Shown here in pieces: positions 1 to 11,616 of a stretch of 64,000 nucleotides of DNA. This DNA is from Cervus elaphus. Its lineage: Eukaryota; Chordata; Mammalia; Artiodactyla; Cervidae. The stretch spans positions 77,667,163 to 77,731,162 of the forward strand of contig NC_057826.1 of NCBI RefSeq assembly GCF_910594005.1, written 5' to 3'. Made by a program: the position numbers and the translations under genes. The notes under the pieces were generated by a model. The model had not been told where the DNA came from and ran no database searches. It saw only the letters and a list, made by a program, of their open reading frames with translations. How positions within the stretch are numbered: position 1 is the first letter of the stretch; every line of letters starts with the position of its first letter.

Positions 1-1290
1 ACACGTATATCAGTTTGTGCATAAAAGTTTTAATATATTTAAGAAAATTTAAATTATATAGAATTTATTCTTTGATCAAAAGTGGAATTGACTTAGAAAA
101 TCAATAGCAAAATGACATCTTGAGAAATGCCCAATATTTCAAATTGAGGCATTAAAATTTAGGTTTTAATTTAACCCACAGGTTAAAGAAATAATACTTG
201 GCTATTAGAAAATATTGTGAAAGAAAATATAGTGAGAACATAAACATATAAATGTTATGAGATGCAGCTAATATAGGAGGAATTTCTCTTTTAAATACCT
301 ATACTACTAAAGAAAAAGGCTGCAAAACAATTATCTAAGCTTTCAACAAAAAAGATAGCAAAAGAAGAACAAATTACAACTAATATAAACTGAAATAAGA
401 AAATAATAAAATTGTCTGATTGGTAAAACAGAAATAGAATAATAGAAATAAACATGAGATACAAAGTTAATTTTGCTAAAAAGATTATATTCCTAAAAAT
501 TATATTCCTAGATAGAATTATCATGGTGAAAAAAGAGAAAACACAAATTAGAAATATAAAGAATGAAAAAGTAAAGAATAGATGCTGCAGTGTTAAAAGG
601 ATAGAGTACCTCTGCTGTCCACCTGAAACTATCACAATATTGCTAATTGGCTATAGTCCAATACAAGATAAAAAGTTCAACAAAAATGAAAAGGAGATAA
701 TAAAAAATCATTAACAGGATAATGCTACTGACTCATCCCAAGTGGGGATGTGAGAAAGTGGGGAAATCTAATTTTTTGGAAAAGGTGCAATGACTATTCA
801 ATGGAGAAATGATAGTCTTATGAGCAAATGATTTAGGGACAATTGGATATTCCTAGGCAAATAACTGAATCTTGGCCTAAATCTTACACCTTATACAAAA
901 ATTTGAGGAAAGTCGCAAAATGGACCATATAGCCAACTGTAAAATCCAAAACTATAAAACTTTGAAAAAAAAAAAACAAACTTCAGGACCAAGTATTGGA
1001 CAAAATGGTTTTTGTCATGACGTCAAAGCACAATCCATAAAAAATAAAATATTCATCAAAAGTAAAAATGCTTGCTCTGTGAAAGATACTATTAAGAGAA
1101 TGAAAAAGACAAACCACAGAATAGCAGGAAATATTTTCACGACGTGTTTTCATCAAAGGATGGTGTTCAGAAAACAATGACTGTCTAAACTCAGCAGGAA
1201 GAAAACAAGTAGTTCAATTGGAAAATGATTCACCCAGACATTTCGTGGAAGAGCCATGTGTTAGGGAAATAAGCATGTAAACATATGTTC
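1..1290. other. AT-rich intergenic DNA with an old L1 3' end
   Basis: No gene is recognisable. The sequence is strongly AT-rich and its short open frames have no family features. At about 600-715 the text resembles the 3' end of an old L1: the phrase about 'ctgtccacctgaaact' is followed by an A-rich tail. The same phrase recurs at about 52.87 kb at the end of another L1 remnant, which supports the reading. Confidence 0.5.
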
Positions 1291-1735
1291 AACATCATTA
1301 ACCCAGAAATGCAAATTAAAACCACAATGAAATATCATTTTACATATTTCTTAATGGCTAAAATGAAAAATAATGATGATACCAAGTTCTGGCAATGATG
1401 TAGAGAAATTGGATCACTCATACATTGCTGGTAGGTAAATGGAACAATCATTCTGGAAGACAGCTTAGCAGTTCCACATAAACTTAAATATTCACCCACC
1501 CTACAATTCAGCAGTCACACTCCTTTATGGGCATTTATACTGGAATAATGAAAAACTTATGCTCACACAAAATTTGTACTTGAATATTCATGGAAACTAT
1601 ATATGTAATGGCCAAAAACTGGAACCCAGCCAAATGTTCTTCATTGTGTGAATAGATAAATATGCTGTGGTACACCCATTCAGTACAATATTATTTATAG
1701 ATATATCTCAACTTGCTATAAGGTTAAGTGTAAAT
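1291..1735 (+). mobile_element. Old L1 ORF2 3' remnant
   Basis: This stretch resembles the C-terminal coding part of L1 ORF2 followed by the start of its 3' UTR, with many substitutions and no open frame. It carries the usual late-ORF2 wording such as 'atgcaaattaaaaccac'. The same remnant is present at about 31.57-31.88 kb upstream of TRDV1 copy 2, so it was already in place before the TRDV1 cassette duplicated. Confidence 0.6.
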
Positions 1736-1844
1736 AAATCATTTTAAGTTGAAAATGTTGTAAGTGGAAAATGCATATAATATACTTAACCTACTGTGCA
1801 TCAGAGTTCTACCTGACCTAATCTTAAAGGTGTTGCACTGAAAG

Positions 1845-2055
1845 TGATGCATGAGACAAGTGCTCGGGCCTGGTGCACTGGGAAGACCCAGACGGATCGG
1901 GTAGAGAGGGAGGTGGGAGGGGGGATCGGGATGGGGAATACATGTAACTCCATGGCTGATTCATGTCAATGTATGACAAAACCCACTACAATATTGTAAA
2001 GGAATTAGCCTCCAACTAATAAAAATAAATGAAAAGAAAAAAGAAAAAAAAAAAA
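1845..2055 (+). mobile_element. 5'-truncated young L1, 3' UTR and poly-A only
   Basis: The sequence is nearly identical to the last 200 bp of the near-complete L1 ending at 21,867, including the 'catgagacaagtgctcggg' block and an A-rich tail. It is a short 5'-truncated insertion in the TRDV1 copy 1 upstream flank. The matching flank of copy 2 lacks it, so it arrived after duplication. Confidence 0.85.
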
Positions 2056-2072
2056 ACAGAATGGTTGTATGG

Positions 2073-2125
2073 GTGTTGCTGCTGCTGCTAAGTCGCTTCA
2101 GTCGTGTCCGACTCTGTGATCGTAT
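2073..2125 (-). mobile_element. Bov-tA type SINE fragment
   Basis: A roughly 50-bp piece reads as the reverse complement of the SINE 3' half ('cttcagtcgtgtccgactc'). It sits directly after the L1 tail. Copies of 'cagaatggttgt' lie on both sides, which suggests a local duplication or a target-site repeat. Confidence 0.65.
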
Positions 2126-3860
2126 GGGTACAGAATGGTTGTGAGTGTATCAGTTGTTCACCCTCATGATCCCAGGGTTGACTGAGAGCTCAGCTTGCTG
2201 TTGCTGCCCAGCATCACTAGAGAATGTCATACAGCACGTTGCTAGCATGGGAAAGGATAAAAATTAAAAATACAAAGCATGGTTTCTAGTGAGTGCATAT
2301 TAGGTTTCTCACTACTGTAACGTGAAAAATCCTAAGTTGATTCATCACCAGTTGGGGACAGTCTGTAGTGATTAAAACAAACTTACTATTGATTCATGCA
2401 ACAGCCCAGATGGATCTCAATGCTGAGTGAAAAAAAGTATCTCAGAAGACTACATGATACATGCTTACACACCATATTACTACAATTGCATGCATAATGT
2501 ATGAATTTACTTAAACAGCATTCTCAAAAGGACAAAATATAGAGATGAAAAGATCAGTAGTTGCTAGGAGTTGCAGGGGTGGAGACAGTGTGAAAGTGAT
2601 ATTCTCTAGAGAAATGGAACAATTCTGCATCATGATTTTAGTGATGGTACAAAAATGTATACCTGTGATAAAATTTCAGAGCTATGCATAAAAAAGAGTG
2701 CATATAAAGCTGATATATCAGATTATCATCTGTATTTTAGTAATACTTTATCAATATCAATTTTCTGGTATATATATAATATCTATAATTATATATGCTA
2801 CATATACAATAACATGCTGCTGCCCAGTTGCCATGGACATTCGTGATCTCTTCTACTTAAATACAAGTAGGTTTGGTCATGCAAACCAGGGCATCAGCTG
2901 CCTGTCAGTACTCAGAGGTGAAATGGCACAGAGGAGATGTCTCAACTAAACGTGCACTCTCCTCCATGCATCAGTCGCTAACAACACCGCTCAAGCAACT
3001 TAAAAGCAAGGAGTTGGCACTGCTTTAGAGACCTTGTCTGTACTTCCTTTCTACTATTTGTTTGCCTTTGGTTCTTTTATATTAATACATACATTAAAAT
3101 GGTAAAACCAAATGGAAAATTGACAGCTACATTCAACTGAACAGGTAACAGTTTACAAAATTTCAGTAATCACCTTCTGTGCTATAGACATATACTGTGT
3201 GCTTGCAGTCTGTAGATACCAAGTTTTGTTGAAGCGCATTATAGTATTATGGCACAGAAAGAACTGACATGCTTATCTTAACTTTACTTAACAAAAAGAA
3301 AAAAATAACAAGCAACTAGCTAGTAAGACTGAACACTTTGGGCCAGTGGGACAGAAAAAATAACATGAGGAAAATTCTAAGACACATGATCTAAGAAGTA
3401 CAATTCTACTTGTGGAAGGAATGGGACTGAATTTCCTGATCCTCCTTAAAGTCTGATAAATAAGATTCAATATCAAGTTTCAAAAGAATAATTATTTTAT
3501 TCTGGTTATAAATTCATACAAACATAAAAAACAGAATAGACTTTGAAAGTTAGGACTGATGTTTAATCATTTGATGTCAAAATGATTTTACATATTGAAA
3601 AAACCAAATAGAGCCCTAAAACCTATAAAAAAAAATGTTAAAAATTTTGAAAAGACTGCCTTTCACCAAAAGTCTGCGAGTTTTTCAATAGAGTATTTAA
3701 ATTTTGGATGGAGAAATGTAAGTATAGGCTAAATGAATGACTAGTAAATAAGTAGATTATAAGAAGGGTTCATTGATTATATTAAATCTTACTTTAGTCT
3801 GCTCATTTTGTTACAAACAGCATTATTTTGTTCTTTTTCATGGCTGAGGAATTTTATTGT

Positions 3861-4072
3861 GGGGTTTCCCCAGTGGCTCTGAAGTAAAGAATCCACCTGC
3901 CAAGCAGGACACATGGGTTCGATTCCTGGCTCAGGAAGATCCATGGAAAAGGAAATAACACCCCACTCCAGTATCTTGCCTGGGAAATCCCATGGAAAGA
4001 AGAGCCTAGCAGGTTACAGTCCATGGATCCCAAAGAGTCAGACACCACTTAGTGACTACAGAACAACAACAA
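3861..4072 (+). mobile_element. Bov-tA type SINE
   Basis: The tRNA-like head carries a box-B-like 'gggttcgattcctgg'. It is followed by the typical ruminant SINE body with 'cagtccatgg' and an AAC-rich tail. It lies in the upstream flank of TRDV1 copy 1 and is missing from the other two TRDV1 copies, so it is a later insertion. Confidence 0.85.
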
Positions 4073-4383
4073 TATCATTGTACATAAGTAACGCATTCTA
4101 TTCATTTCTCTGTCAAAGCACATTTCATTTTGCTGTAACACAAACTGTAAATCAACCAAACACCAATAAAAATGTAAAAAAAACAAACAAAAAAATCCTA
4201 TATTAAATGGGATGGCAAAATTATTCTGTGGAATAATTATAAGTGAAAATCAACTTGTTTGTTCTTTAGTTCCACCCTGTTCAAACCTTTAAAATAATTG
4301 CTTTTGCAAAGCCCCCTTTCAGGCTCAGCCTAATTTAATTACCCATGAAAGAAAAATAGACAAAGAAATGTTTGTGGTGAGCT

Positions 4384-4567
4384 AGACATTTTTCCCCCCG
4401 TCTGTGCACAGACCATGTTACCTATGAACATGAGAAACCCCACTTCCTGTCTGAAGGAGTCACACAGGAACCGGATACTATGTATATGCGCTGCCAGGCA
4501 CACAGAGACACTGAACTCTCAGCTTGAGGCAGAACTCAGCACATTTGTGCAGGGGAATCCATGCCTC
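4384..4567 (+). promoter_or_regulatory. Proximal promoter of TRDV1 copy 1
   Basis: This block is conserved upstream of all three TRDV1 segments. An ETS-like ACTTCCTG lies at 4,442-4,449, about 120 bp before the start codon. The two E-box positions that read CACGTG or CACATG in the other copies are degraded here. An out-of-frame ATG lies 7 bases before the chosen start. Promoter role is inferred from position and conservation. Confidence 0.5.
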
Positions 4568-5028
4568 ATGCTGCCCTCCAGTCTGCCCTGGGTGTTCCTG
4601 GCCTTCGTCTTCTCTGGTAGGTATTCTAAAAGAGAAGCAAACATCTTATGATTTCAGCTTGGGTTTTTCAGTCTAATTCCTATACTATTTTATTCACTGC
4701 TCCATCTCTGTTTTCTGATTTTCCCCACAGGATCCAGTGTAGCCCAGAGAGTTACTCAAGACCAGCCAGACATTTCCAGTCAAGTTGGGGAGGTAGTCAC
4801 CCTGAGCTGTCGCTATGAGACAAGACTGAGCACTTACAACATGTTTTGGTATAAACAACTTCCCAGTGGAGAGATGATTTACCTTATTCGTCAGGGTTCT
4901 TCTAGCCAGAATGCAAGGGATGGCCGCTACTCTATAAATTTTCAGAGATCACATAAATCCATCAGCCTCACCATTTCAGACTTACAGCTGGAAGACTCTG
5001 CAAAGTACTTCTGTGCTCTCTGGGAACT
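4568..5028 (+). CDS. TRDV1: T-cell receptor delta variable segment, TRDV1 family (copy 1)
   Basis: Germline V segment for the TCR delta chain; it supplies the leader and the V domain carrying CDR1 and CDR2. Exon 1 (4,568-4,616) encodes a hydrophobic leader starting MLPSSLPWVFLAF. The intron is 114 bp (4,617-4,730) with GT donor and AG acceptor. Exon 2 (4,731-5,028) encodes the V domain with the first cysteine in LSCRYE, the core tryptophan in MFWYKQL, and the second cysteine in KYFCALWE. The ending CAL plus W/G-E is typical of TRDV1, and the body matches the family (VTQDQPDISS, LTISDLQLEDSAKYFC). The start was chosen because it gives the signal peptide in frame. A complete recombination signal follows. 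All features of a functional segment are present; the exact subgroup member cannot be named here. Confidence 0.93.
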
Positions 5029-5067
5029 CACAGTGGTTGAAGTAATAGGAAAAGCTGAACAAAAACC
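5029..5067 (+). promoter_or_regulatory. V-RSS of TRDV1 copy 1 (23-bp spacer)
   Basis: The heptamer CACAGTG (5,029-5,035) is perfect. A 23-bp spacer follows, then a perfect nonamer ACAAAAACC (5,059-5,067). This is the RAG recognition signal that joins this V to a D or J segment with a 12-bp-spacer signal. Confidence 0.95.
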
Positions 5068-7910
5068 CCAGAGCTTAATAAGAGAGAGCCCTCCTGCTGA
5101 GGGACCCAGGCTGAAATACACACCTGCAGGCCCCAGACAAGAAATGGTAGTCCTGTGGTTGCTTCATCTGTGGTCTGGATAAGAAGATTTAATTCTAAAT
5201 AAAAGCTCCTTCTATGTCATTTGGAAGCAGGTGTCCAGAGTAACTTTCTACTGATACATTCTCCTCCTGAATTTTTTACTTTAAATCAGTCACATGGAAC
5301 ATGTGTAAAGTTGTCTAAATTTGAAAACTTGCCCCATAAGAACATAGAATAGCAGTTTCACCGGAAAGGGTTCATGTCACAAATCTGGATCCAGAAGCTG
5401 AAATTGTCATGAAAATCATCTCCTTAGTGCTTTCCCCTCAGAGTTTGTGTCAGGGCACAATCAGAGGAGAACCACTAGTGATGTAGAGTAAGAGATTAGT
5501 TATAAGGATTAGAACACAGGCAATGGGGAGAGCTGGTGGGAGAGTCCATAAAAACCATTGTATTTGTATTTGGTGTTGAGTTGAATTCACTGTAAGTCAA
5601 CTAGAGTAACATTTGTGAAGGAAAGTTGGATGTGGACAAAAGCATGGACAAACTGTGACATGTATGGAAATATATGAGGACAACGGAACCCACTAAAACT
5701 TGTCTTTCTCTAACCTCCTTAGGGCTCACAGTAGTGGGTGACCTTCAGGAGAAGTGGATGTCATTTGCCATCATGCTACATGCATACTTGGTCTCATACA
5801 AAGAGAACATGAGTAACATATATGGTGGAAGGTCAAGAGGTTTTAAGTCAACAATAAATTGAACTATCAGAGCAGCAGCAACAGTACGTATTGCCATAGT
5901 CCCTGGAGCCCTGTACCAACCTGAGGAACAGAGAAACATGCTACTTCATCATAAGTACCTTCCAAAACTTACACAAATCTCTTTCAGGGCCAACTCTAAC
6001 CCAGAACAATACAGGGAAGCAAATCCTGGGAAATAGATTTTCATATTGTTAAGTTGAGACTGTACATAAGCTACCATAATAGCTTGGCTAGTTAACTTCC
6101 CTCATAAATTAGGCATTCATCAGTACCTCTTTGAACATCATATCTTTCTAATAAGGACCACAGGAAAACTAGGCTTGCTGTTAATATGATGCAATTATTC
6201 TTCATTCAACCAAAACAAGCTGTCTCCTTCAAAGAGAATACCAAGTTTATTTATCTGTTTAAGGTTCTTTCCTCTTCTAGCTAAACACACTCTCCCATTG
6301 AACCCTATATCTTAACTACTGAGATACAATGAGATAAAGATTAACTTGTAGTGGCATATTTTATGTTAGACAGGCAGGCAAACAGGAGAGGGAAGTTAAA
6401 AATGGTTAATGTATACATAAATACATTCATATAAAATGAAAATAATTTTATAACTACTATTGCTTTTGTTGTTTTTTTTTTTTTTTTTGCATAGTAATTG
6501 TATTTATCTTACTTTATTTAATGTGTTTTTCCCCCCATCCTGAACCCCCCTCCCACCTCCCTCCCCTTCCCATCCCTCTGGGTCTTCCCAGTGCACCAGC
6601 CCCGAGCACCCTGTATCATGCATTGAACCTGGGCTGGCGATTCATTAATGACTATTGCTTTTGTTATTGCTGCAAATGACCACATGATTGTAACTAGGAT
6701 TTATAACTACCTCATCCATTACCCATTCCATAAGCTCTTTATCATAGCAAGAACCTCCACTCGCTGTTGTACTTGACTTCCTATAAAGCAAGCTGCTTAT
6801 TCAGGAGCATTGCTATGTGGAAAGTCATAAAGATGAATAAAAAATTCTGAAAGTCGACCAGGATAGTTTTAGCAGAAGTTTGCAAGGCACTGAAGACAAA
6901 TCCAAGGGTCTATTTTCATGGAAAAAAATCTTGCTAATACTCACGAGAAATTGATTCATTGTATCCTGGGAACTATCATTAACAGTGATAACTGACTATC
7001 ATCACAAGCAACAGAAGTCACAAAAGGAAAGCATTTCTAAATTTTCTAAAGAAACCAAACAAATAAAACTTGCAAGGGAGATTCTTATGAGCATGAATGT
7101 ATATTTTTAAATTGCCTTTTTTTTTGGTCATTATTGAAAATCACTGCTAAGAGAGTGGAAAGTCAATGCCAGCGTGGAAGGCAATATATGAAAAAGACAG
7201 TTCTGAAAAAGGAATCAAATGCAGAATATATTGAGAGCTCATAAATCAAAAAGAAGAGAAAACAGTTAATCAGAGTAGCAAAATCTTAGAGATCCAAATC
7301 AAAACTATTATATCCAATAGGTAGTAAACATGCAAGATGCCCTTGATTTTACTGTTTTTAGAAAACCAAAATCAAACCTCCCCTGTTCCATCTGTGTCCT
7401 TCCAACACCCTGAGTGGATCAATGTATCAATGTAGCTAGTTGTATATGGTATCAAAAGGTTAAGGAAAAAATAATGACTGTATCCAAGAAAATAAGAGAC
7501 TAAGTAAATGTCCTAGAAGCTTCCATCCCTGAACTGATGTGGCGGAGTGGGGGGTGGGAAGCAGATCACAGATCTGGACACTGAAGGAAAGGCAAGTTTT
7601 AGTAGAATAAAGAAAGTTGAAATGTACTGAACTTACTATAGGTGAGGAACTGTAGAATTCATTTCTGATTCATTATATAAGCGAAATATCAAAACCCTAT
7701 GAGACAAGTTTTATTGTTCCGATGCTTGTAATCTTTGGGAAATAAGACATAACTTTCCTAACTGAAAAATGTCTCAAACTTTCATTGTCATCCTGAGTGT
7801 ACCATTTATAGGGCTCCTTGAAGAAGATTTGCGTATGAGATATCACTTGACACAGAAGAGGATGAAATGGATGTTTCAGCGATGGCGACATTATGGTTAA
7901 CATGGAACCT
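5068..7910. repeat. 3' flank of TRDV1 copy 1 (duplicated flank)
   Basis: No gene is seen. From about 5,640 the sequence matches 11,617-13,695 and 62,025-64,000; the nearer part matches 36,760-37,568 behind TRDV1 copy 2. A polyadenylation-like AATAAA lies at 5,197-5,202. An antisense L1 piece interrupts at 6,471-6,650. Homology to the 11.6-13.7 kb copy ends near 7,905, where a BovB piece begins. Confidence 0.75.
6471..6650 (-). mobile_element. Antisense L1 3' fragment with target-site duplication
   Basis: It opens with a long T run (the reversed poly-A) and then carries L1 3' UTR wording in reverse. It is flanked by a 15-bp direct repeat, actattgcttttgtt, at 6,456-6,470 and 6,651-6,665. The homologous position in the 11.6-13.7 kb copy has no insertion. 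Confidence 0.85.
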
Positions 7911-7911
7911 A

Positions 7912-8385
7912 AAGAGATCTGTGAAGAGTGGTTCTATCAAGATCTGCAAGACTTTCTAGAATTAACACCAAAAAAAGATGCCCTTTTCATCACAGGGGAT
8001 TAGAATGCAAACTCAGGAAGCAATGCAAACTTAGTGCAGGCAAGTTTGAACTTGGAGTACAAAATGAAGCAGGGCAAAGGCTAATACAGTTTTGCCAAGA
8101 AAACACACTGGTCATAGCAAATGCCCTCTTCCAACAACACGAGAGACCACTCTACACTTGAATATCACCAGATGGCTAATACAGAAGTAAGATTGGTTAT
8201 ATTCTTTGCAGCCAAAGATGGAGAAACTCTATACAGTCAGCAAAAACAAGATCTGGAGCTGACTGTGGTCAGATCATGGGCTCCTTATTTTAAAATTTAG
8301 GTTTAAACTGAAGAAAGGCTGGAAAACCGCTAGGCCATTCAGGTATGACCTAAATCAAATCCCTTAATTTAAACAATTTAAACAG
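7912..8385 (+). mobile_element. BovB (RTE) LINE fragment, endonuclease region
   Basis: A broken piece of the BovB reverse transcriptase ORF. The frame at 7,928-8,161 reads typical BovB endonuclease text (FCQENTLVIANALFQQH), ending near RPLYT, and it continues in broken frame toward 8,330. It is 5' and 3' truncated and non-functional. Confidence 0.8.
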
Positions 8386-8680
8386 TATTCAACATAACAT
8401 TTTCATTAAATTCAATAAATTCATTGGCTCATTCAGCAAACAGATAATTCTTGAGTGCATAGTCTGTACCGACCTCTCTTATAAATATTTGAATTATATG
8501 GGCTTTTGAGTAAATTTTAAATATGGGAATGTTGGATACAAATGAAAACTAAAGAGATCAAGAAGTGAGAATCATACGACTGAAATAAAGCAGTCAAAGA
8601 TCATTAAAACCTTCTATGGAGTGTTTAGGACCAAGAAAACACAGATGAGCACAGAGGTATGACAAGTAAGGTGTGTGAGC

Positions 8681-8889
8681 TGTGTGGTGAGTCACTTCAG
8701 TCGTGTCTGACCCTGCGAACACATGGTTTATAGCCCAGCAGGCTCCCTTGTCCAAGGGATTCTCAGGAAAGAATATTGAAGTGGGTCGCCATGCCCTTCT
8801 CCAGGGGATCTCCCCAATCCAGGGACTGAAACTGTGTCTCTTAAGTCTCCTGCATTGGCAGGTGAGTTCTTTACCACTAGAGTCACCTG
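8681..8889 (-). mobile_element. Bov-tA type SINE
   Basis: Reverse-oriented ruminant SINE, from 'cttcagtcgtgtctgac' to the reversed tRNA-like head near 8,880. It occupies the same place as the SINE at 40,883-41,069 in the paired TRAV26 unit. Confidence 0.8.
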
Positions 8890-9081
8890 AAGTGAAAGTG
8901 AAAGTCGCTCAGTCGTGTCTGACTCTTTGTGAACCCATGGACCGTAGTCCATGGAATTCTCCAGGTCAGAATACTGGAGTGGGTAGCCTATCCCTTCTCC
9001 AGTGTATCTTCCCAATGCAGGAATCGAACCAGGGTCTCCTGCATTGCAGGTGGGTTCTTTACCAACTGAACCATCAGGGAG
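8890..9081 (-). mobile_element. Bov-tA type SINE, second tandem copy
   Basis: A second reverse-oriented SINE follows the first without a gap, starting 'gtgaaagtgaaagtcgctc' and ending at the reversed head 'gaaccatcaggga'. Two adjacent monomers occur here where the paired unit has one. Confidence 0.8.
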
Positions 9082-10247
9082 TCACCTCGGAGGCCTATTT
9101 CCCTTCAAACCTGAGGAACTTTTCAAACAGTTGCTTGTTGACTTTTGGTCTGGGCTTAGCTCTCCACTTCTTTTATCCAGTCACAAGAGGGCGCTGCCTC
9201 ATCTGAAAACTGTTTCTGGGAGAAGGGAAGGGAAATTTGTTTTCCATTCATGTGCCAAAAAAAGGAAAAATGACATGCTTTCACCTCTTTTAGACAACTT
9301 GTGCTTTATTATTCCTTATTGACTGTGTGTGATCAAGGATTCAGGGGATCTTAGCCCAGCAGCCTAAGCCTTTTCCACGTACCTCCCTAAACACTGCTTC
9401 CCCATTTCCCTGCTCTGATTATCCCTTCACCTTTCTATTCCTTAAAATCTTTTTCCCCTCCTCCAACTTTTTTTTACCACTCACACTCATCTCCACCCAA
9501 ACCCCACTTCGTTTGCCTTTCTTTCTGTCTATTCCTCTGCCTTAGCATCCTTGCTGAACAACAGCCACAAGCATAGGTAACATGAGGATTATGGACCACT
9601 GTTCAAGGAGGATGAGGTGAACACCATCTATGTCAGTCAGTTAGTATATTAAGAACAGATGCATGAAAAATGTCTACCTAGATGGTGAGCATGATTCCAA
9701 GAGCATTTAAAAGAGCTCCAAGTTCCAGGATGTGTAGCTTTTAGTCTCAATGTTCATCTTACCATCTCTCAGACCACATCCTACTTGTGAACCTCCCAAA
9801 GATTTTCTGAAACGTGGATGGGAATTTTCATCATCTTACAACACAGAGTTCAGTGCATTTTTCTGGGATTAAATACTGTATTCCACAAGCTTCTTGGAGC
9901 ATCAGCCAACTTCTTAAACAAATGATAGACCAATGGTTGTGCATAGACACATCATTGTGAGTGGTGTTCCTTTGCCAGAGCCAGGCATTAAACTTCACAA
10001 ATGATTGCACAGTGAGCTGGGAATGTTTCACCATCGTTTGGGGACATGACTAAAACAGAGGAGGAAGACCTAGATAAGGAAATGCTTGATCATTGGCTGA
10101 GATGGTCTTGGCAATAACACAGTGGTATCTGCACTCGTTGTAAGTCTTTACTAGCAGCTGTTGCCTCTGTTCTCTGGAACCTCCTTAAGCCAAGGATCAG
10201 ACACAAGTCTGAGCTCTGAGTCCATGGTCCTAGCTTGTTCTTGAAGT

Positions 10248-11337
10248 ATGAGGCTGGTGACTGGAGTAACTGTGTTTCTGACCATGGGTAAGTGTTCTGT
10301 GTCTACAAGGGATGACTTTGAGGGCAAAGGGCCACAAAGAATTATTCGCTCTCTACTCCTCTCCTTGTGCTGTATTCAGCATTATAGTGATGGAACTGAG
10401 AAGTGATCTGTGGGTTTGCTAAAGAGGACAGACTTCTATATGACAAGTTAAATCATGGCCATGATTCCGGATGAGTCCTTAGCAGTAAGCAGGTTGTAGG
10501 AAATCTCTGGGTCTATTGAGTCAACGACCCATGGAACAAAACCTATGGATCTCTGATTCTTGCCACATTTTTGGTCTTTGTAATTTTGTGGTTGTTCAGT
10601 CACTAAAGTCTATACAACTTTTTATGTACATGGACGGCAGTATGCCAGGCTCCTATGTCCTCTACTATCTCCTGGAGTATGCTCAAATTCATGTCCATTG
10701 AGATGGTAATGCTGTTTAACCATTTCATCCTTTGATGCCCCCCTTCTCCTTTTGCCTTCAATCTTTCCCAGAATCAGGATATTTTCCAATGAGTTGGGTC
10801 TTTAACCAAGTATTGGAGCTTCAGTTTCAGCATCAGTCCTTCCTAAATGAATATTTAGGGTTCATTTCCTTTAGATTGACTGGCTTGATCTCCTTGTAGT
10901 CCAATAATGAACATCAATAATATTTTTGCAGGACATAAATAGAAACACTGGAGTAGGGGTTAGGGACAGACAGTTATGGGATCGTTATAACTTTGATCCA
11001 TAGAATTATACTGATTTGTGCTCCAGTGCTAATTTGATTTCCTAACCCCACAGGGACTGTGATTGATGCTAAGACCACCCAGCCCAGCTCCATGGATTGT
11101 GCTGAAGGAGAAGATATAAACCTGCCTTGTAATAAATATACCATTGATGGAAATGACTATATACACTCATATCAGCAAAATCCCAGAGTCCTCAGTATGT
11201 CATTCATGGCGTATGAAGCACAGTGAACAACAGCCTGGCCTCTCTGACCATAGCTTCAGACAGAAAGTCCAGCACCTTGGTCCTGCCCCAGGTCACCCTG
11301 AGAGACACCGCTGTGTACTACTGCGTCCTGAGAGGGG
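10248..11337 (+). pseudogene. TRAV26: TCR alpha variable pseudogene, TRAV26 family
   Basis: Damaged germline V segment, closely related to the intact TRAV26 at 42.3 kb. Exon 1 (10,248-10,287) encodes a sound leader, MRLVTGVTVFLTMG, with GTAAG donor. The intron is 766 bp, enlarged by a reverse BovB piece (10,589-10,903). Exon 2 (11,054-11,337) begins TVIDAKTTQPSSMDC and keeps the first cysteine (NLPC). Against the intact copy, the tryptophan codon of the IHWY motif reads TCA (serine). A 4-base deletion near 11,187 then shifts the frame. After the shift the rest is open in another frame and keeps RDTAVYYCVLR. The segment cannot make a complete V domain. The downstream signal is poor, as in the intact copy. 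Confidence 0.9.
10589..10903 (-). mobile_element. BovB 3' end, antisense, inside the TRAV26 pseudogene intron
   Basis: The sequence reads as the reverse complement of the BovB 3' region ('caatctttcccagaatcagg', 'gtattggagcttcagtttc'). The matching intron of the intact TRAV26 is 448 bp and lacks it, so this is a later insertion of about 315 bp. Confidence 0.75.
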
Positions 11338-11344
11338 CACACGG
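11338..11344 (+). promoter_or_regulatory. Atypical V-RSS heptamer of the TRAV26 pseudogene
   Basis: CACACGG follows CVLRG directly. At 23 bp there is no recognisable nonamer (it reads cagtatctc). The same arrangement is seen in the intact TRAV26 at 43,030. Confidence 0.45.
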
Positions 11345-11616
11345 GGACAGATGGGGCTGCACCTGGGCAGTATCTCTGGTGGGAAGAAGGGGGGACACAC
11401 TGGGGGAGCAGTCACGAGAGCAAATCTAGAGTCATCTGGAAGGAGAGTCAGAGAGCAGTAAGAGATGAGGAAGATGAAGGGAAGGAGAAGGGGAGAAGAT
11501 GCATAAAGAAAAGAAGAAAAGGACAAGGAAGAAGTGCCTCACTAGTTGATGTAGCTGGGAAGAATTATATGGCTACTAAGAATCCTAATTGCAACACAGA
11601 AATCAAGTGAGAACCA

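Larger units (their letters stand above)
2130..4567 (+). repeat. Upstream flank of TRDV1 copy 1 (duplicated unit)
   Basis: This flank aligns by eye with 32,210-36,154, upstream of TRDV1 copy 2, and from about 3,380 on with 60,075-60,858, upstream of copy 3. The main differences are a SINE at 3,861-4,072 found only here, and a BovB insertion and a small tandem duplication found only in copy 2. No other gene is seen. Confidence 0.75.
8386..10247 (+). repeat. Upstream flank of the TRAV26 pseudogene (duplicated unit)
   Basis: This flank matches 40,596-42,253 upstream of the intact TRAV26. Both copies hold an antisense SINE at the same place, so that SINE predates the duplication; this copy has a second SINE beside it. 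Just before the leader, both copies keep 'ttggctga', an inverted CCAAT-like motif. No other gene is visible. Confidence 0.7.

Noticed and set aside
291..635. 114-codon hydrophobic minus-strand frame
   Set aside because: The region is AT-rich, and A-rich DNA read in reverse gives phenylalanine- and isoleucine-rich frames; there is no supporting motif or exon structure.
3861..4072. tRNA-like box-B sequence that could suggest a tRNA gene
   Set aside because: It belongs to the tRNA-derived head of a ruminant SINE; the same body repeats throughout the window and no cloverleaf gene is expected.
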